This document shows, piece after piece, positions 11,352-22,262 of a stretch of DNA of 64,000 nt; the first letter of the stretch is position 1; each line of letters opens with the position of its first letter. This DNA is from Cryptomeria japonica (taxonomy: Eukaryota; Streptophyta; Pinopsida; Cupressales; Cupressaceae), in the NCBI RefSeq assembly GCF_030272615.1, contig NC_081405.1:19922547-19986546 (forward strand). Direction: 5' to 3'. The notes under the pieces are model-generated. The model made no database searches. It was not told where the DNA came from and saw only the letters and a program-made list of their open reading frames with translations. Both the position numbers and the translations under genes were made by a program.

Positions 11352-12752
11352 TTAATGTATAAACAAAAGGACACGACTCTTGTCATGACCCTTCGTTTAC
11401 ATATATAAAGCGAAGGATTTTTGTATTGTAAGGAAGATATAATTAGAAATACTACCAGATAGAAAGATGGCTTTGGCTAATCAACTGTAATCGAAGATTG
11501 AAGAATCAATACGAGATCAGATCTTTGTTCCTGTTCCAAATTTGCAGAGTATTCCTCTTTGTGGCATTTGTGTGTGATATTATCATAGTAGATAAGATTG
11601 TTTATATTCTTTCAGTAAAGTACTTATTTTGTGTTATTTCAAATTGAATTAAAAGATTTATCTGTGGATTGTAGTCGTTCCTGATAATTCTTTCTTGTGT
11701 GGTCTCATAAAGTTTGGGTTAAATACACACAAGCAATTTAATAATACAAGTGATTAACTGAACTCATAAGGAAATAACAATTGACAGACCTATAAGGGAT
11801 AGGTTTAATCATTGTCTCATACAACATATAGTAAGTCCCTAAAGAAGTAATTGACTCTGTAGCCCAAAACATAAAAGGCACTGATCATTAAGTACAACCC
11901 TCATTACAGTTTACAAAATTCAAAACTGAACAAACAATAATAGGAGTAGTTGAGTAGGAAATATAGAGTAAGTTAACAATAGTGTATACATATAAAATTC
12001 TAAGCACAAAGATCAAATAACTTCTACAACAACAATCTTGAACTCATCTGCTATATCTCCATCCTAGGAACTTATGCCATTCTGAGATAGGAGGAAGCTA
12101 GATCAAGATACTTAATCTGCTATAAAAAGCATTAGTTGAAGGGACAACTAGTGAGTAGTTATACCCGGCTAGGTCCTGCAGAGCCTAAAGTGAGAGAGTT
12201 AGTAACCAAATAGGTTCACTCTATAAGTTGGCCAAGTCAATTGGAGGGTTTGATCATAGGAGTTGGCATTTCCTTAGAACCTATCCAATCTATTGATTTG
12301 AGACCCAACACTCTTCAAGACCTTATTTTGACTAGGTTGTCTCCTTTTTAGACCAGTTTTCAAACAAGGATGCTTCTTCTTAATGTGTTGAAGAATGTTC
12401 ATGCGAGTGATGAAATTCTTAGTTGTGAGATTGATTGGATGAATACATTTTTTGATCTCTAAGTCCACTCAGTTGAATAGAGGGTTCGATATGCCCCTAT
12501 TGATATGATAAAACTTCCTAATATTGGAAACTAAACAGATTTGACTAACTTAGAAAGCTAACTTGGTATTTTGATTTTTGATATGGCTTGATTTGAAATT
12601 TGTGATCACCAATGGATATTGTGCTGATAAAATTTCCTCTGTCCGTGTTGGATTCAACAAAAACCCAAAAGGGTATCTGAAACTTTTGATGAAATTTTCA
12701 AAAGGCTGATATTTTTCTCTCTATTTTTGGGCAAATTTAAATGTGTTAAAAC
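11352..12752. other. Non-coding AT-rich stretch with a promoter-like start
   Basis: Directly after the unknown reading frame there is a TATA-like catatataaagcg at about 11399-11411, inside an imperfect inverted repeat (acccttcg / cgaagg). AT-rich text without coding sense follows. It could be an LTR or 3' region of the element carrying the plus-strand frame, but no matching copy is present upstream of 8221. The remainder shows nothing recognisable. Confidence 0.35.
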
Positions 12753-12985
12753 AGATTGTTTATGCGCTAAAGTATGAATCCAATGCACCAAAAAGATGTT
12801 CAAATGTGCTATGTTGCCCTTGGTATGCACTATCTTGTGTTTGTTTATCATTGAAAATGTTGTTTTTGCTATGCGCTAATCTGGTCTTCTGAAGCGCTAA
12901 TGTTTGGATGGTATGCGCTACTAAATGAAAGATATGCATTGCACTGATGTTTAGATGCACTAATCTGGACTCCCTGCACTATGCT
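12753..12985. repeat. GCGCTA micro-repeat tract, left part
   Basis: GCGCTA or AGCGCTA occurs four times (tatgcgctaaag, tatgcgctaatc, gaagcgctaatg, tatgcgctacta). Degenerate forms such as tgcactaa and tgtgctat occur between them at roughly 20-50 bp intervals. The same words recur at 20525-20765, on the other side of the Copia insertion. The two tracts were therefore about 1.5 kb apart before that insertion and belong to one leader. Confidence 0.6.
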
Positions 12986-13975
12986 ACCCTGGTTTCTCAA
13001 TTTGATGATTTTGTAAATTTTTTGAAATGATTCTAGTGTTTTTTATGGATGACCCTCTAAAAGATGACTTGAAAACATAGTAGACAGAAGTAAAACAGTT
13101 TGTCTATGCTAAACATATAGTGTATGTTCAATAGGATCTTTTCAAATCCTTGTTTGTTTTCACAGGTTTGTACAATAAATACACATCAGATAGACCTCTC
13201 TATTCTCAAGGGTCATTTAAAATATCAATAGCTCACATTTGATACTCCATCAGCTCAAACAACCCTATCACACCCTAAGGTGCGCCCGTTTTTTTGCCTT
13301 TTGCTAGAAGTTGAACCAAAGAAGATTGCTTCTCAATTGGATCATTTTCTTGGGAGATTTATGGTGAGTGTCTTGGGGGTTGATTCTTCCCCACCCTTGC
13401 ACTAATATATTAGAAATGTTTGGTAAAACTAACATGACGAGGCTTCTAGTTTTAAAGTTCGTAATCAGACTTCTATTCGATCTTCAGTGATAAACTCCCT
13501 CGGGAGGCTTGCCAACCTTTAGAACAAAGGCTTTACGTATCACAAGGATACTGGGAGAAGACTAATCGCTAAGCAAAACCATTGGAGGATATTTTCTTCA
13601 GCCTCCACATTTCATTATTGTGGGTTGGAATACTTGGCTAAAATTCATTCCCCACTTAGGTCGTTCCCCTCACACTAGCCTTATAGGTACCTCACACTAG
13701 CCTTATAGGCACCTCGGGAGGGCAGGCCTGCTAAAGGATTTATCTTAATGCTAAATTGAAAGAAAGCTTGAAAATGGTGTGTTTGGCTTTTTGATCACTC
13801 AATTAAGGGGAGAGCATATACCTAACACCTTTGAAACACATAATACAGGCTTTCTTCTTATCCAATATCACAATTGTTTTCTAAAAGCTACCTTGGAGAG
13901 GTTGCTCCAAAATACATGTGGTTCTTTTTAACCCAAGATAGCAATATGTGAAAAGATAATAAAACTTGAACTTTT
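12986..13975. other. Leader DNA of the large element, no gene seen
   Basis: There is no credible coding sequence here. A 22-bp exact tandem duplication (cctcacactagccttatagg and flanks) lies at 13668-13711. The text continues up to the target-site duplication of the Copia element. Confidence 0.4.
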
Positions 13976-13980
13976 GAAAG
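13976..13980. repeat. Target-site duplication gaaag, left
   Basis: The 5-bp gaaag precedes the left LTR and recurs at 19996-20000 right after the right LTR. This is the signature of a single integrase-mediated insertion. Confidence 0.9.
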
Positions 13981-14874
13981 TGTAAGGAAGTTAAGTAGCG
14001 GAAACAACTTCCTACACTAACCTTGAGAGGAGGGTAATGCAAAACTTTTTCAGATCATTACAACAGTTATAGAAAATAGAAATAGATATAATAGCATTCA
14101 TACCACCACACAGTGATTTACGTGGGGAAAACCCTTTCGGGAGAAAAACCCCACCCTCCAAAAGCAGCTCAATATTTTATTCAGCAATCAAAAACAGATT
14201 ACAACATACTTGCAGAGAAAGCTCTTGGCAGGAGTACCACTAATCAGAGATTCAGAGGCAACTCAATAGCCATAAGACTCTTACACACAACCTCTATCTC
14301 ACACACCTCATAAATAGGAGATACAATACAGGAAACCGTCAAACGGTATTACAAAACCATGGGCTAAAACCACCCAATAAGGTGTAGCCGACCTTATCTC
14401 CCTTCTAGATGCCCTATGACATGTTAAAGCACACATCAACATGTGTCGCTCCCCTTTACAGCGCATTTATGTATCCGATACAAATTATTTTTCCTATTTC
14501 AGGAGTACAAACTTTCGGAGGCCATAACTTGAGAACCGGGTGTCCGATTGACGAACCGTTTGAAGCGCCGAAAAGCTCGCGAAGTGCTCTATCACCTCGT
14601 AACCCGCTTCACCAGTTACGGCCACTTTTCAGGGCATTTCGGAGCCTCTAAAGTCCCCAAAATTAAGTTTAAATATTTTATTGCACCCCTCCAAGACGAA
14701 AACTTTAATATCTTCAAAACTAGCTATGACCTTGCGATGCAACTTTACCGGAATGCTTATCTAGCCAACCAGAAGCTTCAGGGAGCGTTTCGCACCATTT
14801 CGTGCTCAAATAAAAACTTACTATAAATAGTAACCTCGCATAAATGCAAGGTTGAGACACCATTTTTCCCAACA
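13981..14874 (-). repeat. 3' LTR of the Copia element
   Basis: 894 bp, beginning tgtaaggaag and ending cccaaca on the plus strand (TG...CA on either strand). It is nearly identical to 19102-19995. Short open frames inside it are by-products of the LTR sequence. Confidence 0.95.
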
Positions 14875-14890
14875 AATCTCCCACTTGTCG
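14875..14890 (-). promoter_or_regulatory. Polypurine tract of the Copia element
   Basis: On the minus strand a purine-rich run (aagtgggagatt) ends exactly at the 3' LTR. It primes plus-strand DNA synthesis in this family. Confidence 0.8.
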
Positions 14891-14930
14891 AACACCTTGC
14901 AGGAGCGGAAGGGAATGTCAACACAATAAA

Positions 14931-17900
14931 TCAATTGCTAGGGGCCATAAGGCCCATAGACTCTGAACACCATCTGAACTTCTCTGTGCTCACAGCCTTA
15001 GTTAAAGCATCTGCAACATTCATCAAAGTTTCCACCTTAACCAACTTCACCCTACCATCTTCGACCATATCTCTAACAAAATGATACTGAACATCAATAT
15101 ATTTGGTCCGGGCATGAAATGTCGGGTTCTTAGCTAGGCTAATTGCACTCTGACTGTCACAGTAAACTGTCACTGTACCTTGTTTTATTCCAATATCCGA
15201 ACACAGTCTCTTAAGCCAAATGGCCTCTTTACAAGCATGAGTAGCTGCCATATACTCTACTTCAGTAGTGGATAAAGCAACCATAGCCTGTCGCTTACTC
15301 ATCCAACTAATTGCACCACCAAACAAAGTAAACACATAAGCACTGGTGGATCTTCTGCTATCAATATCACCTGCCCAATCTGAATCCACATAACCATGGA
15401 TATCAAGGGAAGTCATGTTTCCAACTGAATTACCATGATAACACAAAGAATACTCTGAAGTACCCTTCAAATATCTGAAGACTCTTTTGACTGCATCCCA
15501 ATGAACTCTACCAGGATTAGACATATATCTAGAAAGTACTCCCACTGCTTGGGCAATGTCTGGTCTAGTACAGACCATAGCATACATCAAGCTTCCAACC
15601 GCACTCTGGTAAGGCACTCTGCTCATGTCTTCCATCTCCAATGGGGATGTTGGACAATCTGAAACAAATAGTTTCATTCCAACTGTAAAAGGAGCACTCA
15701 ATGGTCTACAATTCTGCATGTTGAACCTCTGTAACACTGAATTCACATACTTACTCTGGCCTAGCCATAGCTTTCTGTTCACCCTATCTCTTCTAATTTC
15801 CATCCCAAGAATGTGCTTTGCTGCACCAAGATCTTTCATTTCAAATTTAGCAGCGAGCTGAGACTTCAGTTCTGAAATCATACCTTTCCCTTTACCAATG
15901 AATAACATATCATCAACATACAATGCAATGAATAAGAAATGATCACCATCAGATTTATAATAAACACAGTGATCTGATTTAGAACGTTCAAATCCCAAAC
16001 TCAACACATATGTATCAAATTTTTGGTACCACATCGTAGGACTTTGTTTGAGGCTATACAAAGATTTCTTCAATTTACAGACCAAATTACTTTTGCCTTT
16101 CACCACATAGTGCTCCGGCTGTGTCATATAAATATCTTCCTCCAAATCACCATGAAGGAAAGCAGTTTTCACATCCATTTGCTCAACCTCTAAATCATAA
16201 GCAGTAGCAATAGAAAGCAAAAATCTAATACACGTCATTTTTGCAACAGGAGAAAATATCTCACCGTAATCAACACCCTCAACCGGAGAGTAGCCTTTTG
16301 CAACCAACCTTGCTTTATACTTCTCAATGCTTCCATTTGAACCAATCTTTTTCTTGAACACCCATTTACAACCAACAGGTTTTCGTCCTTCAGGCAATGG
16401 TACAAGATCCCATGTATCATTCTTTTTCAAAGCTGCCATTTCTTCCTCCATAGCAATCTTCCAGGATTCTGCATCATTCATACCTAATGCCTCTTCTACA
16501 GATTTCGGTTCATCCACACTAGTATTCAGAGCAAAAATACATCTCCAATCATCAGGTGAATACCTTTCAGGTGGTTGTCTATGTCTTGTAGACCTTCGAA
16601 CAAGCTGAGTTGGAGGCTCTTCCTCCTCTTCTGAAGATTCAGAGCTAGACGAGCTCTCCTCAACTTCTTGCCTATCTAGGGGTCTCGATTCAACTTTTTC
16701 AGGTGTAGAAGGAAGTTGAATCACGTCTTCTTTTTTAGTCTGTTCTGGCTGCAATGTAACAGAAGGAGACTTAATTTCTCTAAAAATAACACTTCTACTG
16801 TGAATTACCTTTTGTGCAACAGGGTCCCAAAGCTTGTATCCTTTCACACCATAACTATACCCGATGAAGATACATTTCACAGCCTTGTTCTCCAACTTTG
16901 TTCGCTTCTCCTTTGGCACATGTGCATATGCCTCGCAACCAAAAACTCTAAGATGTCTCAATGAAGGCTTGTGACCTGACCATGCTTCCATAGGCGTTTT
17001 ATCAACAAGAGCTGATGTAGGAGACCTGTTAATCAGGTAGCAAGCAGTGGCAACAGCTTCAGCCCAAAACTTTTGTTCGAGACCAGCACCACTCAACATA
17101 CTCCTAGCCTTCTCCATCAGTGTCCTGTTCATTCTTTCTGCAACTCCATTCTGTTGTGGAGAATACGGAGTTGTCTTCTGCCTGTTAATTCCACAGTCTT
17201 TACAGAATCTATCAAAATCATTAGAGCAAAACTCACCACCATTATCAGTTCTCAAACATTTTATTTTCTTTCCAGTCTGCAACTCAACCATTGCTTTAAA
17301 TTCTTTAAAATGACTAAAAACTTTAGATTTACTCTTTAGAAAATAAACCCATGTCTTTCTACTAAAATCATCAATAAATGAAACATAATATGTGGATTTT
17401 CCAATCGAAGAGACATCTACTGGACCAAACACATCAGAATGGATAAGATCCAAAACACCACAAGTTTTATGAGAACTCGAGTAAAACTGAACGCGGTTTT
17501 GTTTTCCATAAATGCAATGCTCACAGAAATCAAAGTCAAGGTTACAGTCATTCAAACCTTCAACAAGGTTTTTATTTTTCAAGGTCCTTAGACCCTTTTC
17601 TCCAATGTGGCCAAGTCTCTGGTGCCATAACATAGTCTTCTCTGCAGGTAACTTTGCTTCAGACGAAAGAGCACCCTTAGGTACCCAAAAACCATTTCCA
17701 TCTGCTGAAGGTGAAACCTTCAAATCTTCCAGTGAAGTATCCGCAGATTTGCTTTTTACAGAAGTGCTATTACATTCAACAGTGTATGCTTCAAGCTTAT
17801 ACAAAGTGCCAAACCTGACACCTCTAGCAACTACCATAGCACCCTTAATCATCTTACATCCTGCTTCAGAAAAGACTACCTGCACACCCGCATCTATCAG

Positions 17901-18977
17901 TTTGCTCACAGATAACAGGTTTCGTTTTAATCCAGGGATATGCAGCACACCATTAATCCTTTTTATTCTACCATCAGAAAACCTGATTCTAACTTTACCT
18001 CGACCAACAATGTCTAGATGTGAATCATCACCCAAGTACACCTTACCTCCATTAAATCCTTCATATTCAGAAAACCAATCTCTATTGGAAGTCATATGAA
18101 AAGATGCACCTGAGTCAATTAGCCAGGCATCATTACCTGCATGAGTCGCCAAAGCCGCAATAAATGCATCGCCATCTTCCTTGTCGGACTCAGAATCAGA
18201 ATCGAACCTTTTCTTTTTCTTCTTCTTCTTTTCTTCTTTGCAGTCCTTACGGATGTGACCCAGTTTACCACAGTTCCAGCAAATGACTTTGGACTTTCCA
18301 GGAGATTTCGATCTCCCTTTGGATTTAGACTTGTCGCGCTTCTCATTCTTCTTGCCTTTCTCCTTAGGTCTTCCACGAATGGTTAGGGCTTCCTTTGAAC
18401 TGATGGATACCTTCCTTCGCATCTCTTCACCGAGTAGGGCACCCACCACGTCTTCAGATTTCAAAACAACAGAAGTACTACCGATAGCCATAACAAGAGA
18501 ATCCCACGAATCAGGCAAAGAACAAAGCAAGATCTGACATTTCCCCTCCTCATCCATCTTAACACCGACGGATACTAATTGAGCCACCAACATATTGAAT
18601 GCTTCCAGGTGGTCTGCAATTCGTCCACCCTCTTCCATCTTCAAGGAATACAATTTCTTTCTTAAGAAAATTTGATTTAATAAAGATTTCACTTGATACA
18701 TCTCACCAAGCTTAGTCCATAGCTTCTTTGCAGAGTTCTCTTCATGGACATTGATTAGAACAGAGTCTGCCAGGCACAGTCTGATTAGACCCTTGGCTTT
18801 TCGGTCCATAACATCATACTGAGCTGCCGCAGTAGGATCTGAGGGCCTTTGGACATTCGCATCAACAGCATCCCAAAGATCTCGATCTATTAGCAGATCT
18901 TCCATCTTCAGCTTTCACATCTCAAAATTACTTCCATTAAATTTCTCCACCTCTATTCTCCCTGACGAACTCACCAT
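14931..18977 (-). CDS. Ty1/Copia Gag-Pol polyprotein (one premature stop near the start)
   Basis: The main open frame runs from an ATG at 18905 to a stop at 14931 (1,324 codons). An in-frame ATG 24 codons further upstream (18977), separated by a TGA at 18915-18917, is the likely original start: the surrounding residues (FEM-stop-KLKMEDLL) match the usual Trp of Copia gags. Domains in order are gag; CCHC zinc knuckle C209-C222 (CWNCGKLGHIRKDC); aspartic protease with DSGAS at about 264; integrase with HQRLGH near 427, HSDVFGP near 489, DNGGEF near 554 and NGVAERMNRT; reverse transcriptase with YVDD near 998; and RNase H with DSDWAGD and STTEVEYMAA. Everything needed for transposition is present apart from the gag start. 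Translation from Met25 could give a gag lacking its N-terminus. Confidence 0.93.
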
Positions 18978-19085
18978 TTGAATATTCCTGCAACAAGATC
19001 AAAAAGTGTCTTCTGCACAAGCTCCCACTCAAATCTGGATTAGTTCAAAAAACCCAACTGCCCACAATTGAAACGAAAGGTGATC

Positions 19086-19099
19086 AGGCTCTGATACCA
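19086..19099 (-). promoter_or_regulatory. Primer-binding site (initiator tRNA-Met type)
   Basis: On the minus strand TGGTATCAGAGCC lies within 3 bases of the 5' LTR end at 19102. It is complementary to the 3' end of plant initiator tRNA-Met, the usual Copia primer, and fixes the orientation of the element. Confidence 0.9.
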
Positions 19100-19101
19100 C
19101 T

Positions 19102-19995
19102 TGTAAGGAAGTTAAGTAGCGGAAACAACTTCCTACACTAACCTTGAGAGGAGGGTAATGCAAAACTTTTTCAGATCATTACAACAGTTACAGAGAATAG
19201 AAATAGATATAATAGCATTCATACCACAACACAGTGATTTACGTGGGGAAAACCCTTTCGGGAGAAAAACCCCACCCTCCAAAAGCAGCTCAATATTTTA
19301 TTCAGCAATCAAAAACAGATTACAACATACTTGCAGAGCAAGCTCTTGGCAGGAGTACCACTAATCAGAGATTCAGAGGCAACTCAATAGCCATAAGACT
19401 CTTACACACAACCTCTATCTCACACACCTCATAAATAGGAGATACAATACAGGAAACCGTCAAACGGTATTACAAAACCATGGGCTAAAACCACCCAATA
19501 AGGTGTAGCCGACCTTATCTCCCTTCTAGATGCCCTATGACATGTTAAAGCACACATCAACATGTGTCGCTCCCCTTTACAACGCATTTATGTATCCGAT
19601 ACAAATTATTTTTCCTATTTCAGGAGTACAAACTTCCGAAGGCCATAACTTGAGAACTGGGTGTCCGATTGACGAACCGTTTGAAGCGCCGGAAAGCTCG
19701 CGAAGTGCTCTATCACCTCGTAACCCGCTTTGCTGGTTATGGCCACTTTTCAGGGCGTTTCAGAGCCTCTAAAGTCCCCAAAATTAATTTTAAATATTTT
19801 ATTGCACCCCTCCAAGACGAAAACTTTAATATCTTCAAAACTAGCTATGACCTTGCGACGCAACTTCACTGGAATGCTTATCTAGCCAACCAGAAGCTTC
19901 AGGGAGAGTTTTGCACCATTTCCTGCTCAAATGAAAACTTACTATAAATAGTAACCTCGCATAAATGCAAGGTTGAGACACCATTTTTCCCAACA
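19102..19995 (-). repeat. 5' LTR of the Copia element
   Basis: 894 bp, the partner of 13981-14874. The differences cluster partly at about 19730-19765, where five changes fall within 15 bp, against otherwise sparse substitutions. Confidence 0.95.
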
Positions 19996-20000
19996 GAAAG
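19996..20000. repeat. Target-site duplication gaaag, right
   Basis: Identical to 13976-13980. It abuts the outer end of the Copia 5' LTR. Confidence 0.9.
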
Positions 20001-20524
20001 TAAATCCTTGTCAACAAAAGTAAATCGTCAAATGGATAACAGCGGTTTCAACTTGGAAAGGAAAACTTTAACTTTGAAGTGGTTTGTTCTTTTGTTATTG
20101 AAATCAAAAATGGCTTGTTCTTTTTGCCTTGCAAAACTGAAAGTTTGTTTTGTTCTTTTAAGAGCCCAAAAAGAAGTATGACCTATTCTTGCAAAAAAAA
20201 ATTCAATTTGTTGTTCATTTTTATCCTTGCAAGAAAGCAAAATGAAGTTCGTTTTAAGCACTAAAAAAAGTGTGAAGTTTGTTTTAAGCTCCAAAATGAA
20301 TATGAAGTTCATTTTAAGCCCTTTTGCAAGAAAATGAGTTCTTTTTACCAACTTTTGAAAAAAAAAGTAAAGCAAATAAAACTAATCTAGCTCCTTTTTA
20401 CCCTGCAAACAATTGTCAGAACCTACAAACAGTCAATTTGCAAAATCCAATTTTGATGGTGGGCTTCACAAGCTTAATTTCTGATTCTGTTACAATATTT
20501 TTCTAATCTTTGTTTGGTCCATAC
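20001..20524. other. Leader DNA with short aagttcgttttaagc repeats
   Basis: No gene is seen. The words tgaagttcgttttaagc, tgaagtttgttttaagc and tgaagttcattttaagc occur three times at about 20240-20325, with about 35-bp spacing. The stretch belongs to the leader of the large minus-strand element. Confidence 0.4.
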
Positions 20525-20765
20525 TAAAATATGGAACCTATGCGCTAGATAATGATGCCAAAGCGCTAAAAGATGAAGCCTATTAGCTATTTTAAAACCT
20601 GTACGCGCTAAAATGATGTTCCTACGCATTGAAGTATTTGTCAGAACTAAGCGCTAAAATGAAGCTCCTATGCGCTACAAAATGGTTTCTATGTGTTAAA
20701 CAGTGCAGTGAATGTGCTAAATTAATCCGCAGAAGCGCTACAGAAGATATTAGATGCACTATTTT
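20525..20765. repeat. GCGCTA micro-repeat tract, right part
   Basis: Six GCGCTA words (for example tatgcgctagat, aaagcgctaaaa, tacgcgctaaaa, taagcgctaaaa) plus degenerate forms lie within 240 bp at irregular spacing. This is the other half of the tract seen at 12753-12985. Confidence 0.6.
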
Positions 20766-20827
20766 GGTGTTCTAGCATGTTTCTTGTCTTCAACCTATGT
20801 GAAATATGATGTTATATTTGGGGACGT

Positions 20828-20845
20828 GCCCCACGGTGGGCACCA
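20828..20845 (-). promoter_or_regulatory. Primer-binding site of the Tat-like element
   Basis: The minus strand reads TGGTGCCCACCGTGGGGC four bases inside the LTR end. This closely matches the TGGCGCCCACCGTGGGGC type of PBS found in Tat/Retand-like Gypsy elements, with one change. It places the 5' LTR to the right and the coding region to the left, agreeing with the minus-strand gag and pol. Confidence 0.75.
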
Positions 20846-20849
20846 AAAA

Positions 20850-22262
20850 TGTATGCGAGATTTAGTGTGATCAAAATACTAAAATTGAAATAAAAAAGCT
20901 AACATACCAATGAAACTTTTGAGTACAAAGGCTAACTAATTTAAACTAGTTTAAACAAGTTAATTTCTGGAGATGTGTCTCATTGTTCTCTATCTCATAG
21001 GATCCCTTAAGTCAATATTTTTCTCTCAGATCATTGAGCAAATGACAACTTCAAGAACGAGTGATTAAAATGATCTATGTGCATGAATGCATCTAAGATC
21101 TATATGATGTGTTTAAGATATGATACTAAGCTATGATTATGATTAATCTATGGTAAAGATATTAACAAACTATGCTAGCATGCTATACTAATATGGATAT
21201 GCTATGATATGAAATGCTTCTAAATGCTAAAAATGGTATTCTAACAAAGAGAGGCTAAAATGCTTGATATAATTAGACTATAGTGTAGATGCATAAAAAT
21301 ATGGATATGGATTATGGAGGAAATGAGTCCTATTTATAGAGAAAATAGGAAAATGGATGGTTAAGATTGAGAAATCTTAACAAGGGCTAGGATTGAAAAC
21401 TACTCAATCCATGTTTATAATTTTCACCAATGAAATAGTGACAATTGTCAACAAGAGGTGGTGTAAGAGGCATTAAATGCCTGAGAAGACATGGAGGTCA
21501 CCCTAGGAGAGTGTGGTTAGGGTTAGGTTAGGGTTAACCAATGGATAAAGCTTTTACCCAAAGGGTAAACTCTTGTGCAAGGGTTAATAGGATAACTAGG
21601 GTCAAAGCAATGAGTGCTTGATGAGACCCATGGGTTAGATGAGGGTTAAGTTAGAGAGAAAGTCTCTAATCATGAGTTGAGGTTGGATTAACCATTAATG
21701 GTTAGGAAGACTTTGAAGGTTAAATTGTTGAGGACACAAAGCCTTCAATGCATTTTAAAGACTTTTAGGCATTTTTGAGAAGTGACCCTTGTTTTGGAAT
21801 ATGCAAATGTTTAAGAGATGGTTTAGGCTAATTAGGATGTTTAGAAGAATCTAGAAGAGTCTAGAAGGGGTTTATGTATGCAAGTGGTTTTGTTAGGAGA
21901 ATGCAAGTGGGAAGTATTTTCTGATTTATTTTTGAAATAAAGTGATATATTCCAAAAAGGTGGATGATAACTTGCAATTTAGGGGATATTTAAATAAATT
22001 TGATTTATTTAAATTGGAAGGAGATTTTCAATTAAATATGAATTTAATTAAAGGGGAAAGGGGTTTTAATTAAATAAATTGATTTATTTAATTAAAAGCT
22101 AGAAAGTGGCTAGATGAATAAATTGAATAATTTATTTAACCAAATAGATGAAAGTGGGGAAATTAATTAAATATAATTTAATTAATAGAGGAATATGGTT
22201 TAGATAAATTAACTAAATATTAAATATTTATTTAACTAGATGGTCAGATTTATACGTCTACA
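20850..22262 (-). repeat. 5' LTR of the Tat-like element
   Basis: About 1,413 bp, bounded by tgtatgcg (20850) next to the PBS and by cgtctaca (22262), giving TG...CA ends. Outside it, a plus-strand Copia coding sequence starts abruptly, showing that the LTR end is an insertion boundary. The LTR holds telomere-like ggttagggttagg at about 21515 and AT-rich inverted words at about 22020-22250. The 3' LTR is not in the window. Confidence 0.7.

Larger units (their letters stand above)
13981..19995 (-). mobile_element. Complete Ty1/Copia retrotransposon, 6,015 bp
   Basis: The element has two LTRs of equal length (894 bp), a matching 5-bp TSD (gaaag), a PBS complementary to initiator tRNA-Met next to the 5' LTR, a polypurine tract next to the 3' LTR and a 1,324-codon Gag-Pol frame. 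By eye the LTRs differ at about 24 of 894 positions (about 2.7%), mostly transitions, so insertion is old but not ancient. It interrupted the leader of the Tat-like element between the two GCGCTA tracts. One nonsense codon near the gag start (18915-18917) probably disables or weakens it. Confidence 0.95.
1045..22262 (-). mobile_element. Very large Tat/Ogre-like Ty3/Gypsy element, degenerate, containing later insertions
   Basis: Read on the minus strand, the parts are in the order expected of one element. They are 5' LTR (20850-22262), PBS (20828-20845), long leader, gag (6654-5854), zinc-knuckle/linker (5659-4958), protease (4879-4247), reverse transcriptase (2451-1759) and two RNase H regions (1669-1045). 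The dual RNase H and the PBS type fit the Tat lineage. Subtracting the Copia insertion and its duplicated target leaves about 15 kb in the window, with integrase and 3' LTR missing to the left. That the leader between 6655 and 20827 belongs to a single element is inferred from continuity. The plus-strand reading frame at 8221-11351 could instead be another insertion. Confidence 0.6.

Noticed and set aside
16327-18537. Plus-strand frames of up to 195 codons across the Copia polyprotein
   Set aside because: They are antisense shadows of a well-supported Gag-Pol frame.
14113-19947. Duplicated plus-strand frames of 66-92 codons at 14113-14826 and 19234-19947
   Set aside because: They lie entirely in the Copia LTRs and show no domain.
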